Assembly: GCF_000717345.1 (NCBI RefSeq)
Contig: NZ_JNZA01000014.1
Coordinates: forward strand, 186,001 to 250,000
DNA from: Streptomyces lydicus
GTDB lineage: Bacteria; Actinomycetota; Actinomycetes; Streptomycetales; Streptomycetaceae
Direction of reading: 5' to 3'
Length of the DNA: 64,000 nucleotides
In this document: positions 7,612-15,834 of the stretch, in pieces
How the letters are laid out: each line of letters begins with the position of its first letter
How positions within the stretch are numbered: position 1 is the stretch's first letter
Notes under the pieces: generated by a model
Databases searched by the model: none
What the model was told of the DNA's origin: nothing
Seen by the model: only the letters and a program-made list of their open reading frames with translations
Program-made: the position numbers and the translations under genes

Positions 7612-8920
7612 GACCCCGTACACCCCGGGCATCCCCGGGACCGCCGACGCCGCCGGACCGGTCGGGGAGCGTCCGTTCGCGGGCCGTGCCCGGGAGCTGG
7701 ACGCCGCCGATCCGCTCGCCGCGCTCCGGGACCGCTTCGTCCTCGACACCGTGGTCGACCCGGCGACCGGGCTGCCGGACGTCTACCTCGACGGCAACTC
7801 CCTGGGCGTGCTGCCCCGCACGGTGCCCGACCGGATCGCCGACGTCCTCCACCGCGAGTGGGGCGAGCTGCGCATCCGCTCGTGGACCGAATCCGGCTGG
7901 TGGACCGCGCCGGAGCGGATCGGCGACAAGATCGCGCCGCTGATCGGCGCGGGCCCGGGCCGGGTGGTGGTCGGCGACTCGACCAGCGTGAACATCTTCA
8001 AGGCCGTGGTCGGCGGCGTACGGATGGCCGGGAAGGGCTGCACGGAGATCCTGGTCGACGCCACGACCTTCCCGACCGACGGCTACATCGCCCGGTCGGC
8101 GGCCCGGATGACCGGCCTCGCGGTGCGGCCCGTGGAGCCCGCGCGGATAGCCGACGAGGTCACCGAGCGCACCGCGCTGGCACTGGTCAACCACGTCGAC
8201 TACCGCACCGGCGCGCTCAACGACCTGCCCGGCATCACCCACGCCCTGCACTCCGCGGGGGCGCTCGCCGTGTGGGACCTGTGCCACAGCGCGGGCGCGC
8301 TGCCGGTCGGCCTGGACGCCCATCACGTCGACCTGGCCGTCGGCTGCACGTACAAGTACCTCAACGGCGGGCCGGGCTCGCCCGCCTTCCTGTACGTCCG
8401 CGAGAGCCTCCAGGAGCGGTTCGAGTCGCCGCTGCCCGGCTGGAACTCGCACGCCGATCCGTTCGCGATGGATCCCTCCTACGCCCCCGCGGACGGCGTC
8501 CTGCGCGGCCGCGTCGGCACCCCCGACATCCTGTCGCTGCTCGCGCTGGAGGCCGCGCTGGAGGTCTGGGACGGGGTCGCCATCGAGGACGTCAGGGCCA
8601 AGAGCCTGGCCCTGACGGACTTCTTCCTGGAGTGCGTGGCCGGGTACGTACCGGCCGGCCGGGCGCGTGCGGTCACGCCGCAGGACCACCAGCGGCGCGG
8701 CAGCCAGGTGTCGCTGCGCTGCGCGGGGGCGGGCGAGGTGATGGACGAGCTGATCCGGCGCGGTGTGGTCGGCGACTTCCGCACGCCCGACGTGCTGCGG
8801 TTCGGCTTCACCCCGCTCTACACCTCCTTCGCGGACGCGGAGCGGGCGGCCCGGGTGCTCGGCGAGGTGCTGGGGGCGCTGCCCGAGGTGGGACCGGCCG
8901 CGGCCGGGACCGGCGGGTGA
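7604..8920 (+). CDS. kynU: Kynureninase
   Basis: The 438-residue PLP enzyme cleaves L-kynurenine to anthranilate and alanine. Landmarks are YLDGNSLGVLPRTVPDRI near the N-terminus, WTESGWWTAPERIGDKIAPLIGA, the PLP-contacting VWDLCHSAGALPVGLDAHHVDLAVGC segment, and the Schiff-base lysine in the following TYKYLNGGPG. The length matches the bacterial enzymes. The ATG lies inside the 3' end of the dioxygenase gene and the stop overlaps the next GTG (GTGA), so the three cistrons are translationally coupled. Confidence 0.95.
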   Translation: MSETPYTPGIPGTADAAGPVGERPFAGRARELDAADPLAALRDRFVLDTVVDPATGLPDVYLDGNSLGVLPRTVPDRIADVLHREWGELRIRSWTESGWWTAPERIGDKIAPLIGAGPGRVVVGDSTSVNIFKAVVGGVRMAGKGCTEILVDATTFPTDGYIARSAARMTGLAVRPVEPARIADEVTERTALALVNHVDYRTGALNDLPGITHALHSAGALAVWDLCHSAGALPVGLDAHHVDLAVGCTYKYLNGGPGSPAFLYVRESLQERFESPLPGWNSHADPFAMDPSYAPADGVLRGRVGTPDILSLLALEAALEVWDGVAIEDVRAKSLALTDFFLECVAGYVPAGRARAVTPQDHQRRGSQVSLRCAGAGEVMDELIRRGVVGDFRTPDVLRFGFTPLYTSFADAERAARVLGEVLGALPEVGPAAAGTGG

Positions 8921-9708
8921 GTGCCGCGGACGAGGAGACGGCGCTGCTGGGGCTCGCCCCGGTGGCGCCGGACGGCACGGTGGCCTACGGGCCGCACCCG
9001 GACCAGGTCGTGGACCTGTACGGGCCGCGGCCGGGCGACGGCGCGGGGTCGGACCGCGGCGCGGGGGCGGCGGTCTCCGGGCCGCTGGTCGTGCTGCTGC
9101 ACGGCGGCTTCTGGCGCGCGGCCTACGACCGCCGCCATCTGTCGCCGCTGGCCGCCGCGCTGGCCGGGCAGGGGCTGCCGGTCGCCCTCGCCGAGTACCG
9201 CAGGGTCGGCGGGGGCGGCGGCGCCCCGCGCACCTTCGAGGACGTGGCGGCGGCGGTCGAGGCGGCGGCGGACGGCCGCCGCCGTGAGGTGGTGCTGGTC
9301 GGGCACTCGGCGGGCGGGCACCTCGCGCTGCTCGCCGCCGCCCGGCCGGGCACCCCGGTGCGCCGGGTGATCGCCGTCTCGCCGGTCGCCGACCTCGCCC
9401 GCGCCCACGAACTGGGCCTGAGCGACGGAGCGGTGGCCGAGCTCCTCGGCCCCGGCCCCGGCTTCGCCGCGCGGCTGGCCGCCGCCGACCCGGTGCGCCG
9501 CCCGCCCGTGGGCGTCCCGGTCACGATCCTGCACGGCACCGACGACCCGGACGTCCCGCCGGACCTCTCCCGCCGCTACGCCGCCGCGAGCCCGGCCACC
9601 ACGACGCTGCGCGAGCTGCCCGGCGTGGGGCACTACGCGCCGGTCACGCCCGGTACGGCGGGCTTCGCCGCGCTGCTCTCCCTGCTGCGCCCACCACGTA
9701 GTACTTGA
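8917..9708 (+). CDS. Alpha/beta hydrolase, probable kynurenine formamidase
   Basis: The 263-residue alpha/beta hydrolase has the oxyanion motif LLHGGFW (near residue 55), the nucleophile elbow GHSAGGH, an Asp in HGTDDPDVP and the final catalytic His in GVGHYAP. HGGFW plus the position behind dioxygenase and kynureninase genes suggests hydrolysis of N-formylkynurenine to kynurenine and formate. The protein is not of the metal-dependent KynB cyclase type, so the gene symbol is left blank. The GTG at 8917 overlaps the kynU stop codon. A Gly-rich GGGGG loop near residue 100 is probably a surface insertion. Confidence 0.8.
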   Translation: MSAADEETALLGLAPVAPDGTVAYGPHPDQVVDLYGPRPGDGAGSDRGAGAAVSGPLVVLLHGGFWRAAYDRRHLSPLAAALAGQGLPVALAEYRRVGGGGGAPRTFEDVAAAVEAAADGRRREVVLVGHSAGGHLALLAAARPGTPVRRVIAVSPVADLARAHELGLSDGAVAELLGPGPGFAARLAAADPVRRPPVGVPVTILHGTDDPDVPPDLSRRYAAASPATTTLRELPGVGHYAPVTPGTAGFAALLSLLRPPRST

Positions 9709-9762
9709 GACGGATGTCCGCAGATCCCCACTGGTGAGGACGCCTCCGGGCCGTCGCTTGCT

Positions 9763-9775
9763 TACCGTTGTCAGC
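9763..9775 (+). promoter_or_regulatory. Leaderless-type promoter of the sensor kinase gene
   Basis: TACCGT at 9763-9768 lies 7 nt before the GTG at 9776. No ribosome binding site is seen. Confidence 0.4.
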
Positions 9776-11143
9776 GTGAACCAGACGACCCAGACGCAGA
9801 ACACTCTGCGCTCAGAGGCCCGGATAGCCCACGGGGTGCTCCACCGACTGCGCCAGGACCTGATCGTCGACGCCTTCGCCTTCCGCCCGATGCCGCCGCT
9901 GGAGGACGCGAAGGTGTCGCGGTGGGTGCCCTGGCTGCCGCAGCGGATCCGCCACTGGGCCCGGTGGCTGCCGCACTGCGCCGTCACCTTCTTCGCGGCC
10001 TGCGTCTTCCTGGCCGGCTTCACCACGAGCTACGACATCGGCCCGCTGCGCGGCCTGCTGACGGCCGGCTTCTGCCTGATGGTCGCCGCCGGTCCGGCGG
10101 TCACGCTGTTCCGGCCGGTGGGCGCCTACTGGCTGTCGCTGGCCGCCTTCGTGCTGTCGGTGTTCGCCAACGTGGCCTTCGCCCCGTACGGCAGCGCCTT
10201 CGGCGGCGCCGCCTTCCCGACCCTGCTGGCCGTGATGACGCTCGTGGTGCTGCGCACCCGGCCGCGGCTGGCGATGGAGATGTGGCTGGTCACCTTCGCG
10301 GTGGCGGCCGTCGTGACCACCTTCGTGGGGCGGGACGTCGGCGATCTGCCGCCGGTGGCGGTCTTCAGCGGTGTGGTGCTGATCTCCGCCGCTGCCGTCC
10401 GGGCCTGGCGCGAGGAGCGCCGGCAGGTCGTCGAGACCCGGACGGTCACCGCCGAGGAGCGTTCCCGGCGCACGCTCCTGGAGGAGCGCGCCACGATCGC
10501 CCGTGAGCTGCACGACGTGGTCGCCCATCACATGTCGGTCATCGCCATTCAGGCCGAGGCCGCCCCGTACCGGGTGGAGAACACCCCGCCGGAGCTGGCC
10601 ACGTCCTTCGCGACGATCCGGGAGAACGCCGTCGCCGCGCTCACCGAACTGCGCCGCATCCTGGGCGTGGTGCGCTCCGAGGACCCGGACGCGTTCGCCG
10701 AGCGCGACCCGGAGGCCCCGCAGCCGACGCTGGCCAGCCTCGAATCGCTGCTCGACAGCGTCCGCGGCGCGGGACTGACCGTCGAAGCCGTGATCACCGG
10801 GGCGCCCCGGCCGCTGCCGCAGGGCGTGGAACTGTCCGCCTACCGGATCGTGCAGGAGGGGCTGAGCAACGCGCTGCGCCACTCGCCGGGCGCCGACGCC
10901 CGGGTGGAAATCTCCTACGTGCTGGGCGGGATCGGCCTGCGGATCGTCAACGGCCCGGCGAGCCGGCTGGCCAAGCCGTCGCCGGGCGCGGGCCACGGGG
11001 TGCTGGGCATGCGGGAGCGGGTGCAGATGCTGGGCGGCGAGATGACCGCCGACCACACCGAGGACGGCGGCTTCGAGGTCGCGGCCTTCATCCCGGTGTC
11101 GCAGACGGCCGGTGAGGCCACGTCCGGGGGGAACAGGTCATGA
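9776..11143 (+). CDS. Sensor histidine kinase (DesK/NarL partner type)
   Basis: The protein has 455 residues from the GTG at 9776. About 50 N-terminal cytoplasmic residues precede four to six hydrophobic helices (about residues 65-205). A linker coiled coil follows, then the HisKA_3 dimerisation domain with the phospho-acceptor His246 in ARELHDVVAHHMSVI. The HATPase domain has EGLSNALRHSP and GVLGMRERV. It autophosphorylates and passes the phosphate to the NarL-type regulator encoded by the next gene, whose start overlaps this stop (ATGA). The signal is unknown. A more distal GTG at 9734 is possible but lies upstream of the -10 box. Confidence 0.9.
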   Translation: MNQTTQTQNTLRSEARIAHGVLHRLRQDLIVDAFAFRPMPPLEDAKVSRWVPWLPQRIRHWARWLPHCAVTFFAACVFLAGFTTSYDIGPLRGLLTAGFCLMVAAGPAVTLFRPVGAYWLSLAAFVLSVFANVAFAPYGSAFGGAAFPTLLAVMTLVVLRTRPRLAMEMWLVTFAVAAVVTTFVGRDVGDLPPVAVFSGVVLISAAAVRAWREERRQVVETRTVTAEERSRRTLLEERATIARELHDVVAHHMSVIAIQAEAAPYRVENTPPELATSFATIRENAVAALTELRRILGVVRSEDPDAFAERDPEAPQPTLASLESLLDSVRGAGLTVEAVITGAPRPLPQGVELSAYRIVQEGLSNALRHSPGADARVEISYVLGGIGLRIVNGPASRLAKPSPGAGHGVLGMRERVQMLGGEMTADHTEDGGFEVAAFIPVSQTAGEATSGGNRS

Positions 11144-11796
11144 TCCGGGTACTGATCGTCGACGACCAGGTGATGGTCCGCGAGGGCTTCTCCGTCCTGC
11201 TCAACGCCATGCCGGACATCGAGGTCGTCGGGGAGGCGGTGGACGGCCGCCAGGCGGTGCAGAAGGTCGCGGTCCTCAAGCCCGACGTGGTGCTGATGGA
11301 CATCCGGATGCCGGAGATGAACGGCCTGGACGCGACCCGCGAGATCGTCGCGGCCGACGCGGAGGCCAAGGTCCTGGTGCTGACCACCTTCGATCTCGAC
11401 GAGTACGTCTACCAGGCGCTGCGCGCCGGAGCCAGCGGCTTCCTGCTCAAGGACGCCTCGGCCGGCCAGCTCGCCGAGGGCGTGCGCATCGTCGCCTCCG
11501 GCGAGGCGCTGCTCGCCCCCACCGTCACCAAGCGGCTGATCTCGGAGTTCTCCCGTCTGGGCACCCCCAGGGCGCCCGCCCAGGAGCGCATCGCCGACCT
11601 CACCGAGCGCGAGACGGAGGTGCTGGTGCTGGTGGCCCAGGGCCTGTCGAACGGGGAGATCGCCGGGCATCTCGTCGTCGCCGAATCCACGGTGAAGACC
11701 CATGTCAGCCGCATCCTGGTGAAGCTGGGCCTGCGCGACCGGACGCAGGCGGCGGTGTTCGCGTACGAGGCGCGGCTGGTGACGCCCGGCGGGTGA
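11140..11796 (+). CDS. NarL/LuxR-type response regulator
   Basis: The 218-residue protein has a receiver domain with the phosphorylation site Asp54 in VVLMDIRMP, the acidic pair DD at positions 8-9 and Lys in FLLKDAS. The C-terminal LuxR-type helix-turn-helix (about 150-210) contains LTERETEVLVLVAQGLSNGEIA and the TVKTHVSRIL recognition helix. It is translationally coupled to the kinase gene. Targets are unknown. The downstream ABC exporter is convergent and has its own MarR/GbsR-type regulator, so it is not an obvious target. A perfect hairpin follows the gene. Confidence 0.92.
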   Translation: MIRVLIVDDQVMVREGFSVLLNAMPDIEVVGEAVDGRQAVQKVAVLKPDVVLMDIRMPEMNGLDATREIVAADAEAKVLVLTTFDLDEYVYQALRAGASGFLLKDASAGQLAEGVRIVASGEALLAPTVTKRLISEFSRLGTPRAPAQERIADLTERETEVLVLVAQGLSNGEIAGHLVVAESTVKTHVSRILVKLGLRDRTQAAVFAYEARLVTPGG

Positions 11797-11812
11797 GCGT
11801 GCGGGCGCGCCG

Positions 11813-11833
11813 TCATCCACAGCCTGTGGACAA
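11813..11833. promoter_or_regulatory. Inverted pair of DnaA boxes
   Basis: TCATCCACA (11813-11821, + strand, one mismatch to TTATCCACA) faces TTGTCCACA (complement of 11825-11833, a perfect Streptomyces-type DnaA box), with 3 bp between them. The pair lies in the convergent gap just before the terminator and about 90 bp from parS site 2. Confidence 0.5.
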
Positions 11834-11862
11834 AGATCGGCGGGGCCCGGAGAACGACAGGA

Positions 11863-11900
11863 GTACGCCGCCGGAGTCCGCTACAGCTCCGGCGGCGTAC
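11863..11900. terminator. Bidirectional terminator between convergent units
   Basis: A 14-bp perfect stem (11863-11876 with 11887-11900) and a 10-nt loop lie between the response regulator gene (+) and the ABC permease gene (-). Confidence 0.75.
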
Positions 11901-11918
11901 GTAGGGGGGCGGCGGTCG

Positions 11919-11940
11919 CGCCGTTTCACGTGAAACGGCG
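11919..11940. other. parS site 2 (ParB binding)
   Basis: The core GTTTCACGTGAAAC at 11923-11936 lies in a 22-bp perfect palindrome. The inner 20 bp (GCC, core, GGC) match parS site 1. It is the second site in 8.5 kb and is also in a convergent or downstream intergenic position. Confidence 0.85.
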
Positions 11941-11966
11941 GCTGCCCGGGGTGCCGCCGCGCGGGG

Positions 11967-13607
11967 TCACCCGATGTCGCGCCGCCGGAAGCCGGCGAGG
12001 CCGGCGGCGGCGAAGAGGGCGGAGAGGGCCAGCAGCCAGACGAACGGGGCCGCGGTGACCTCGGCGCCGGGGAGCTTGGGCAGATGGCCGTAGGGGGAGA
12101 GGTTCATGGCCCACTGCGGGAACTTGAGGGAGGGGCCGAGCCAGCCCAGCGCCAGACAGCCGCCGACGATCGCCCACACCGCGGAGGTCGCCTTGGGCAG
12201 CAGCCCGAAGACGAGGACCGCCACGCCGGTGAGCGTCCAGACCGCGGGGACCTGGGCGAGGGCCGCGGCCAGTACCGGGCCCAGCTGCCCGCCGAGGTCG
12301 CCGACCGAGAGGCCGTAGCTCACGCCCAGGGCCAGGCCGCCGCAGGCCAGGACGACGGCGGTGCCGGCGTACGCGATGACCAGGTGGCCGGCGGCCCAGC
12401 GGAGCCGGCCCACCGCCCCGGCCAGTACGGGCTCCGCGCGGTCCCCGGTCTCCTCACCCCGCAGCCGGAGCACCGCACCGGCCGCGTAGAGCGAGGCGAC
12501 CATGCCGAGCAGGCCGGCCATCGTGGCCAGGAAGGCGTCGGTCAGCCCCTGCTGACCGCCCATCCGCTCGAAGATCTCCCGGGTCTGCTGATTGCCGCCG
12601 ACCAGGTCCGCGGCGCCCTTGGCGATCCCGCCGAAGATTCCGCCCGCACACAGGAAGCCGGCGCTCCAGCCCGCCAGGGTGGTGCGCTGGAGCCGCCAGG
12701 CCAGGCCGAACGGACCGGCCAGGGAGCGCGGCGCGGCGGCCGGCCCGGGGCGGGCGGGCAGAAAGCTCATCCCGAGGTCGCGGCGCGCGGTCAGGGCGTA
12801 CGAGGCGCAGACGGCCGGCGCGGTCGCCGCGGCGAAGAGCAGCAGGACCCACCAGCGTTCCCCGGCGTACGGGCGGAGGTTCTCCGACCAGCCGATCGGT
12901 GAGACCCAGGTGAGCGGCGACGAGGAGTCCGCGGTGGCGGCGTCCCCCGCGGCGCGCAGCGCGAAGGCCAGGCCGAGGACCGCACCGGTCAGCCCCTTGG
13001 CCATCCGGGCGCTCTCGGTGAGCTGGGCGGCGATGGCGGCCAGGCCGGCGAAGAGCATGCCGGTGCAGCCGATGGCGAGCCCGAGAGCCAGCGAACCGGT
13101 GGCCGGCCGCCCGGACGCGGCGAGGCCCGCGGTGATCAGCGCGGCGAGCACGGCATCGGCGAGCAGCGCCGTCAGCAGGGCCGCGGTCAGCGGCGCGCGG
13201 CGGCCGACCATCGCGGCGGAGAGCAGTTCCTGACGGCCCGACTCCTCCTCCTCGCGGGTGTGCCGGACGACGATCAGCAGGCTCATCACCGCGGCGAGGA
13301 CGGCACCGAAGCCGGCCATCCGCCAGGCGATCAGGCCGCCGAGGGAGTCGCCGAAGACCGGCCCGTACAGCGCGCGCATCGAGCCGTTGGCGTTCATCGA
13401 GCCGGCGAGTGCGGCGCGCGCGGCGGCGGTGCCGTACAGCGCCTCGAAGGCCGAGCCCATGGAGGCCACGGTCAGCCCCAGGGCCAGCACCCAGGCCGGG
13501 ATCAGCACGCGGTCGCGGCGCAGCGCGAGCCGCAACAGGGCGCCGGTGCCCGCGAGAGGGCGGGAGCCGGCGGCGCGGGCGGGGAGGTGGGCGGCGGTCG
13601 CGGTCAT
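11967..13607 (-). CDS. ABC-2-type exporter permease
   Basis: The 546-residue polytopic protein is built as two similar halves of about six hydrophobic helices each, typical of large actinobacterial ABC-2 permeases that pair with a single ATPase. The first half contains the conserved [14 protein letters not shown] coupling-type segment after helix 2. The second half has the related [17 protein letters not shown]. The start codon overlaps the stop of the ATPase gene (ATGA), so the two are coupled and probably form one exporter. Expression is likely controlled by the divergent MarR/GbsR-type regulator through the palindrome at 14608. The substrate is unknown, most likely a drug-like or lipid molecule. 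Confidence 0.9.
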   Translation of the reverse strand: MTATAAHLPARAAGSRPLAGTGALLRLALRRDRVLIPAWVLALGLTVASMGSAFEALYGTAAARAALAGSMNANGSMRALYGPVFGDSLGGLIAWRMAGFGAVLAAVMSLLIVVRHTREEEESGRQELLSAAMVGRRAPLTAALLTALLADAVLAALITAGLAASGRPATGSLALGLAIGCTGMLFAGLAAIAAQLTESARMAKGLTGAVLGLAFALRAAGDAATADSSSPLTWVSPIGWSENLRPYAGERWWVLLLFAAATAPAVCASYALTARRDLGMSFLPARPGPAAAPRSLAGPFGLAWRLQRTTLAGWSAGFLCAGGIFGGIAKGAADLVGGNQQTREIFERMGGQQGLTDAFLATMAGLLGMVASLYAAGAVLRLRGEETGDRAEPVLAGAVGRLRWAAGHLVIAYAGTAVVLACGGLALGVSYGLSVGDLGGQLGPVLAAALAQVPAVWTLTGVAVLVFGLLPKATSAVWAIVGGCLALGWLGPSLKFPQWAMNLSPYGHLPKLPGAEVTAAPFVWLLALSALFAAAGLAGFRRRDIG

Positions 13608-14587
13608 CGGACGGCCGCCGCGTCGTCCCGTACGGCACCGCGCACGTCGTCCTGGTAGTGGCGCAGGAAGAGCTCTTCCAGAGTGGGCGGGGTGCTGGTG
13701 AGGCTGCGGACGCCGGAGCTGCCGAGCAAGCGGAGCACGGCGTCGAGCTTGTCGTTGTCGACCTGAAGCCTGACCCGGTGCCCCTGGCCGCCCTTGATCG
13801 GCTGGGTGGTCAGATCGTGCACCCCGGGCAGCGCGGCCAACCCTCCACCGGCTACCGCTGGGGGGACCCCCAGCGGTCCGGCGAGTTCGGCGACGACCGA
13901 GGTGCGGGTCAGATGCCGCAGCTCCCCCAGCGAGCCGGATTCGACGGTGCGCCCCTTGCGGATGATGCTGACGCGGTCGCACAGCGCCTCGACCTCGGAC
14001 AGCACATGGCTGGACAGCAGGACCGTACGGCCCCGGTCGCGCTCCTCGGCGACACAGGTCTGGAAGACCTCCTCCATCAGCGGGTCGAGGCCGGAGGTCG
14101 GCTCGTCGAGGATCAGCAGATCGACGTCGGAGGCGAAGGCGGCGACCAGGGCGACCTTCTGCCGGTTGCCCTTGGAGTACGTCCGCCCCTTCTTGGTGGG
14201 GTCGAGTTCGAACCGCTCCAGCAGCTCGGCCCGGCGCGCGCCGTCGAGTCCGCCGCGCAGCCGCCCGTAGAGGTCGATGACCTCGCCGCCGGAGAGGTTG
14301 CGCCACAGGGTGACATCGCCGGGGACGTAGGCGATGCGGCGGTGCAGCGCGACCGCGTCGTGCCAGGGGTCCTTGCCCAGGAGGCGGGCGGTGCCGCGGT
14401 CGGCGCGCAGCAGGCCCAGCAGGACCCGGATCGTCGTGGACTTCCCGGCGCCGTTGGGGCCGAGGAAACCGTGCACCTCGCCGGCCTCGACGGTGAGGTC
14501 GAGGCCATCCAGCGCGGGGGTGCGCCCGAAGGACTTGTGGAGACCGTCCACCCGGATGGCGGGAGCGGAAGCGATTGCCGTGGTCAT
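13604..14587 (-). CDS. ABC transporter ATP-binding protein (DrrA-like exporter)
   Basis: The 327-residue ATPase has Walker A GPNGAGKS at residues 43-50, the signature LSGGE, Walker [14 protein letters not shown] and the H-loop SSHVLSEVE. About 100 C-terminal residues after the ABC domain are typical of the DrrA/CcmA exporter class. It should power the permease encoded by the overlapping downstream gene. The start ATG lies 7 nt behind a TAGCTT -10 box, and no ribosome binding site is visible. Confidence 0.93.
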   Translation of the reverse strand: MTTAIASAPAIRVDGLHKSFGRTPALDGLDLTVEAGEVHGFLGPNGAGKSTTIRVLLGLLRADRGTARLLGKDPWHDAVALHRRIAYVPGDVTLWRNLSGGEVIDLYGRLRGGLDGARRAELLERFELDPTKKGRTYSKGNRQKVALVAAFASDVDLLILDEPTSGLDPLMEEVFQTCVAEERDRGRTVLLSSHVLSEVEALCDRVSIIRKGRTVESGSLGELRHLTRTSVVAELAGPLGVPPAVAGGGLAALPGVHDLTTQPIKGGQGHRVRLQVDNDKLDAVLRLLGSSGVRSLTSTPPTLEELFLRHYQDDVRGAVRDDAAAVR

Positions 14588-14594
14588 GCTTACG

Positions 14595-14623
14595 AAGCTA
14601 CGGTAGTTTCACAAATTTGTGAA
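14595..14623 (-). promoter_or_regulatory. Promoter of the ABC exporter operon
   Basis: On the minus strand, TTCACA (-35, complement of 14618-14623) is followed by 17 bp, TAGCTT (-10, complement of 14595-14600), 7 nt and the ATG. The -35 box is one half of the operator palindrome. Confidence 0.55.
14608..14623. promoter_or_regulatory. 16-bp perfect palindromic operator, likely bound by the adjacent MarR/GbsR regulator
   Basis: TTCACAAATTTGTGAA is a perfect palindrome, AT-rich in a GC-rich genome. It lies between the divergent ABC operon and regulator gene. It covers the -35 box and part of the spacer of the ABC promoter, so binding would block RNA polymerase. Confidence 0.7.
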
Positions 14624-14681
14624 GTTAAGAAACCGTATAAAGTTGGGATGGGTGGCTCTGATCAGGGGAGATGATGCGGAT

Positions 14682-15278
14682 ATGAGCGAGCAGCGACAGC
14701 AGAGCGCGGACCGGACCGACGACACCCGCCAGGGCGCCCGCGACGAGCACGCGAACGAGGCGCCCGCCCAGTTCGTCGAACGGTTCGCCGCGCAGCTCGT
14801 CGACGCCGGCATGCAGCGGATGCCGGCCCGGGTCTTCGCCTGCCTCCTGGCCTCCGAATCCGGGGTGCTGACCTCCGCCGAGCTGAGCGAGCGCCTCCAG
14901 ATCAGCCCCGCCGCCGTCTCGGGTGCGGTCCGCTACCTCTCCCAGGTCGACATGGTCAGCCGGGAGCGCGAGCCCGGCTCCCGCCGCGACCGCTACCGCG
15001 TGCACAACGACCAGTGGTACGAGGCACTGACCCGCCGGAACGACCTGCTCACCCGGTGGGAGAACACCCTGCGCGAGGGAGTCTCCAGCCTCGGTGAGGC
15101 CACCCCCGCCGGCCGCCGGCTCGGCGAGACCCTCGCCTTCTTCGAATTCATGCAGAACGAACTCGCCGGCATGCTCCAGCGCTGGCGCGACCACCGCGAC
15201 GAGCTGCGCCTCGCACACGACGACCGGGCCGTTCCGCCCGGGGCGTCGGCAAAAGGTGCGTTCGGCTCTTTTGAGTAG
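14682..15278 (+). CDS. MarR/GbsR-type winged-helix transcriptional regulator
   Basis: The protein has 198 residues. After a charged N-terminus (to about residue 30) comes a winged-helix domain: GMQRMPARVFACLLASE, then the recognition region ELSERLQISPAAVSGAVRYLSQVDMV and a wing with REPGSRRDRYRV. The helical C-terminal part should mediate dimerisation. It is divergent from the ABC exporter, with a perfect palindrome between them, so autoregulation and repression of the exporter is the simple model. The ATG at 14682 is used because GGGGAG lies about 11 nt upstream; in-frame codons further upstream run through the operator. Confidence 0.88.
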   Translation: MSEQRQQSADRTDDTRQGARDEHANEAPAQFVERFAAQLVDAGMQRMPARVFACLLASESGVLTSAELSERLQISPAAVSGAVRYLSQVDMVSREREPGSRRDRYRVHNDQWYEALTRRNDLLTRWENTLREGVSSLGEATPAGRRLGETLAFFEFMQNELAGMLQRWRDHRDELRLAHDDRAVPPGASAKGAFGSFE

Positions 15279-15360
15279 GGGTACTCAGGCCGAAACTGCG
15301 CGTGATCCGGAGAATGGATCCCGCAAGCGCAACCGGAACATCTGAGAAGAGGTCGGCGGT

Positions 15361-15723
15361 ATGGCGAGGCCCACCTTCAGCGTGCCGCACCAGAACCGAC
15401 CGGCCGGGGCAGTGGCTTGGCCGTGGGTGCTGTTCGGGCTGCTGCAGCTGCTGGCCGCCGTCCCGATGCTGGCGGTGATCGTGAGCGGCGGCTTGATGGC
15501 CGGCATCATGGGGCTCGCCTCCGGCGGGTCCGTCAGCGTGCTGGGCATGATGCTGCTGCTGATCTCGGGGCCGGCGCTTGGCCTGGCGCTTCCAGCCCTG
15601 GTGCTGCTGTCGCCGGAGGCGCGCCGGTCGAACCGGCACCCGCTCTTCGCGCTGCACTGTTCCGGGCTGCTGTGCGGGACAGCGGTTGAGTACTTTTTCT
15701 GGGTCGCCCCGGCGATGCGCTGA
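15361..15723 (+). CDS. Small membrane protein of unknown function
   Basis: The predicted protein has 120 residues with three hydrophobic segments (about 18-45, 48-82 and 95-115), the first two rich in Gly, Leu and Met. I do not recognise a family. The ATG at 15361 follows an AGAAGAGG stretch about 10 nt upstream, a weak ribosome binding site. The gene is on the same strand as the MarR/GbsR-type gene, 82 nt after it, and convergent with the following kinase-like gene. Confidence 0.6.
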   Translation: MARPTFSVPHQNRPAGAVAWPWVLFGLLQLLAAVPMLAVIVSGGLMAGIMGLASGGSVSVLGMMLLLISGPALGLALPALVLLSPEARRSNRHPLFALHCSGLLCGTAVEYFFWVAPAMR

Positions 15724-15834
15724 GCCACGGGCATCCAGCGGCCATGCGCGGCATGCGAGGGGCTGCCGGTGATCCGGACGAAACGGATTGCGCCGGGGAC
15801 CGGCGCGCCGCGGGCCGGCAGCCCCGGCGGGCGC

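Noticed and set aside
6769..9708. Kynurenine genes as part of an antibiotic gene cluster
   Set aside because: No synthase, transporter pair or cluster regulator lies within the flanking 6 kb; surrounding genes are core functions.
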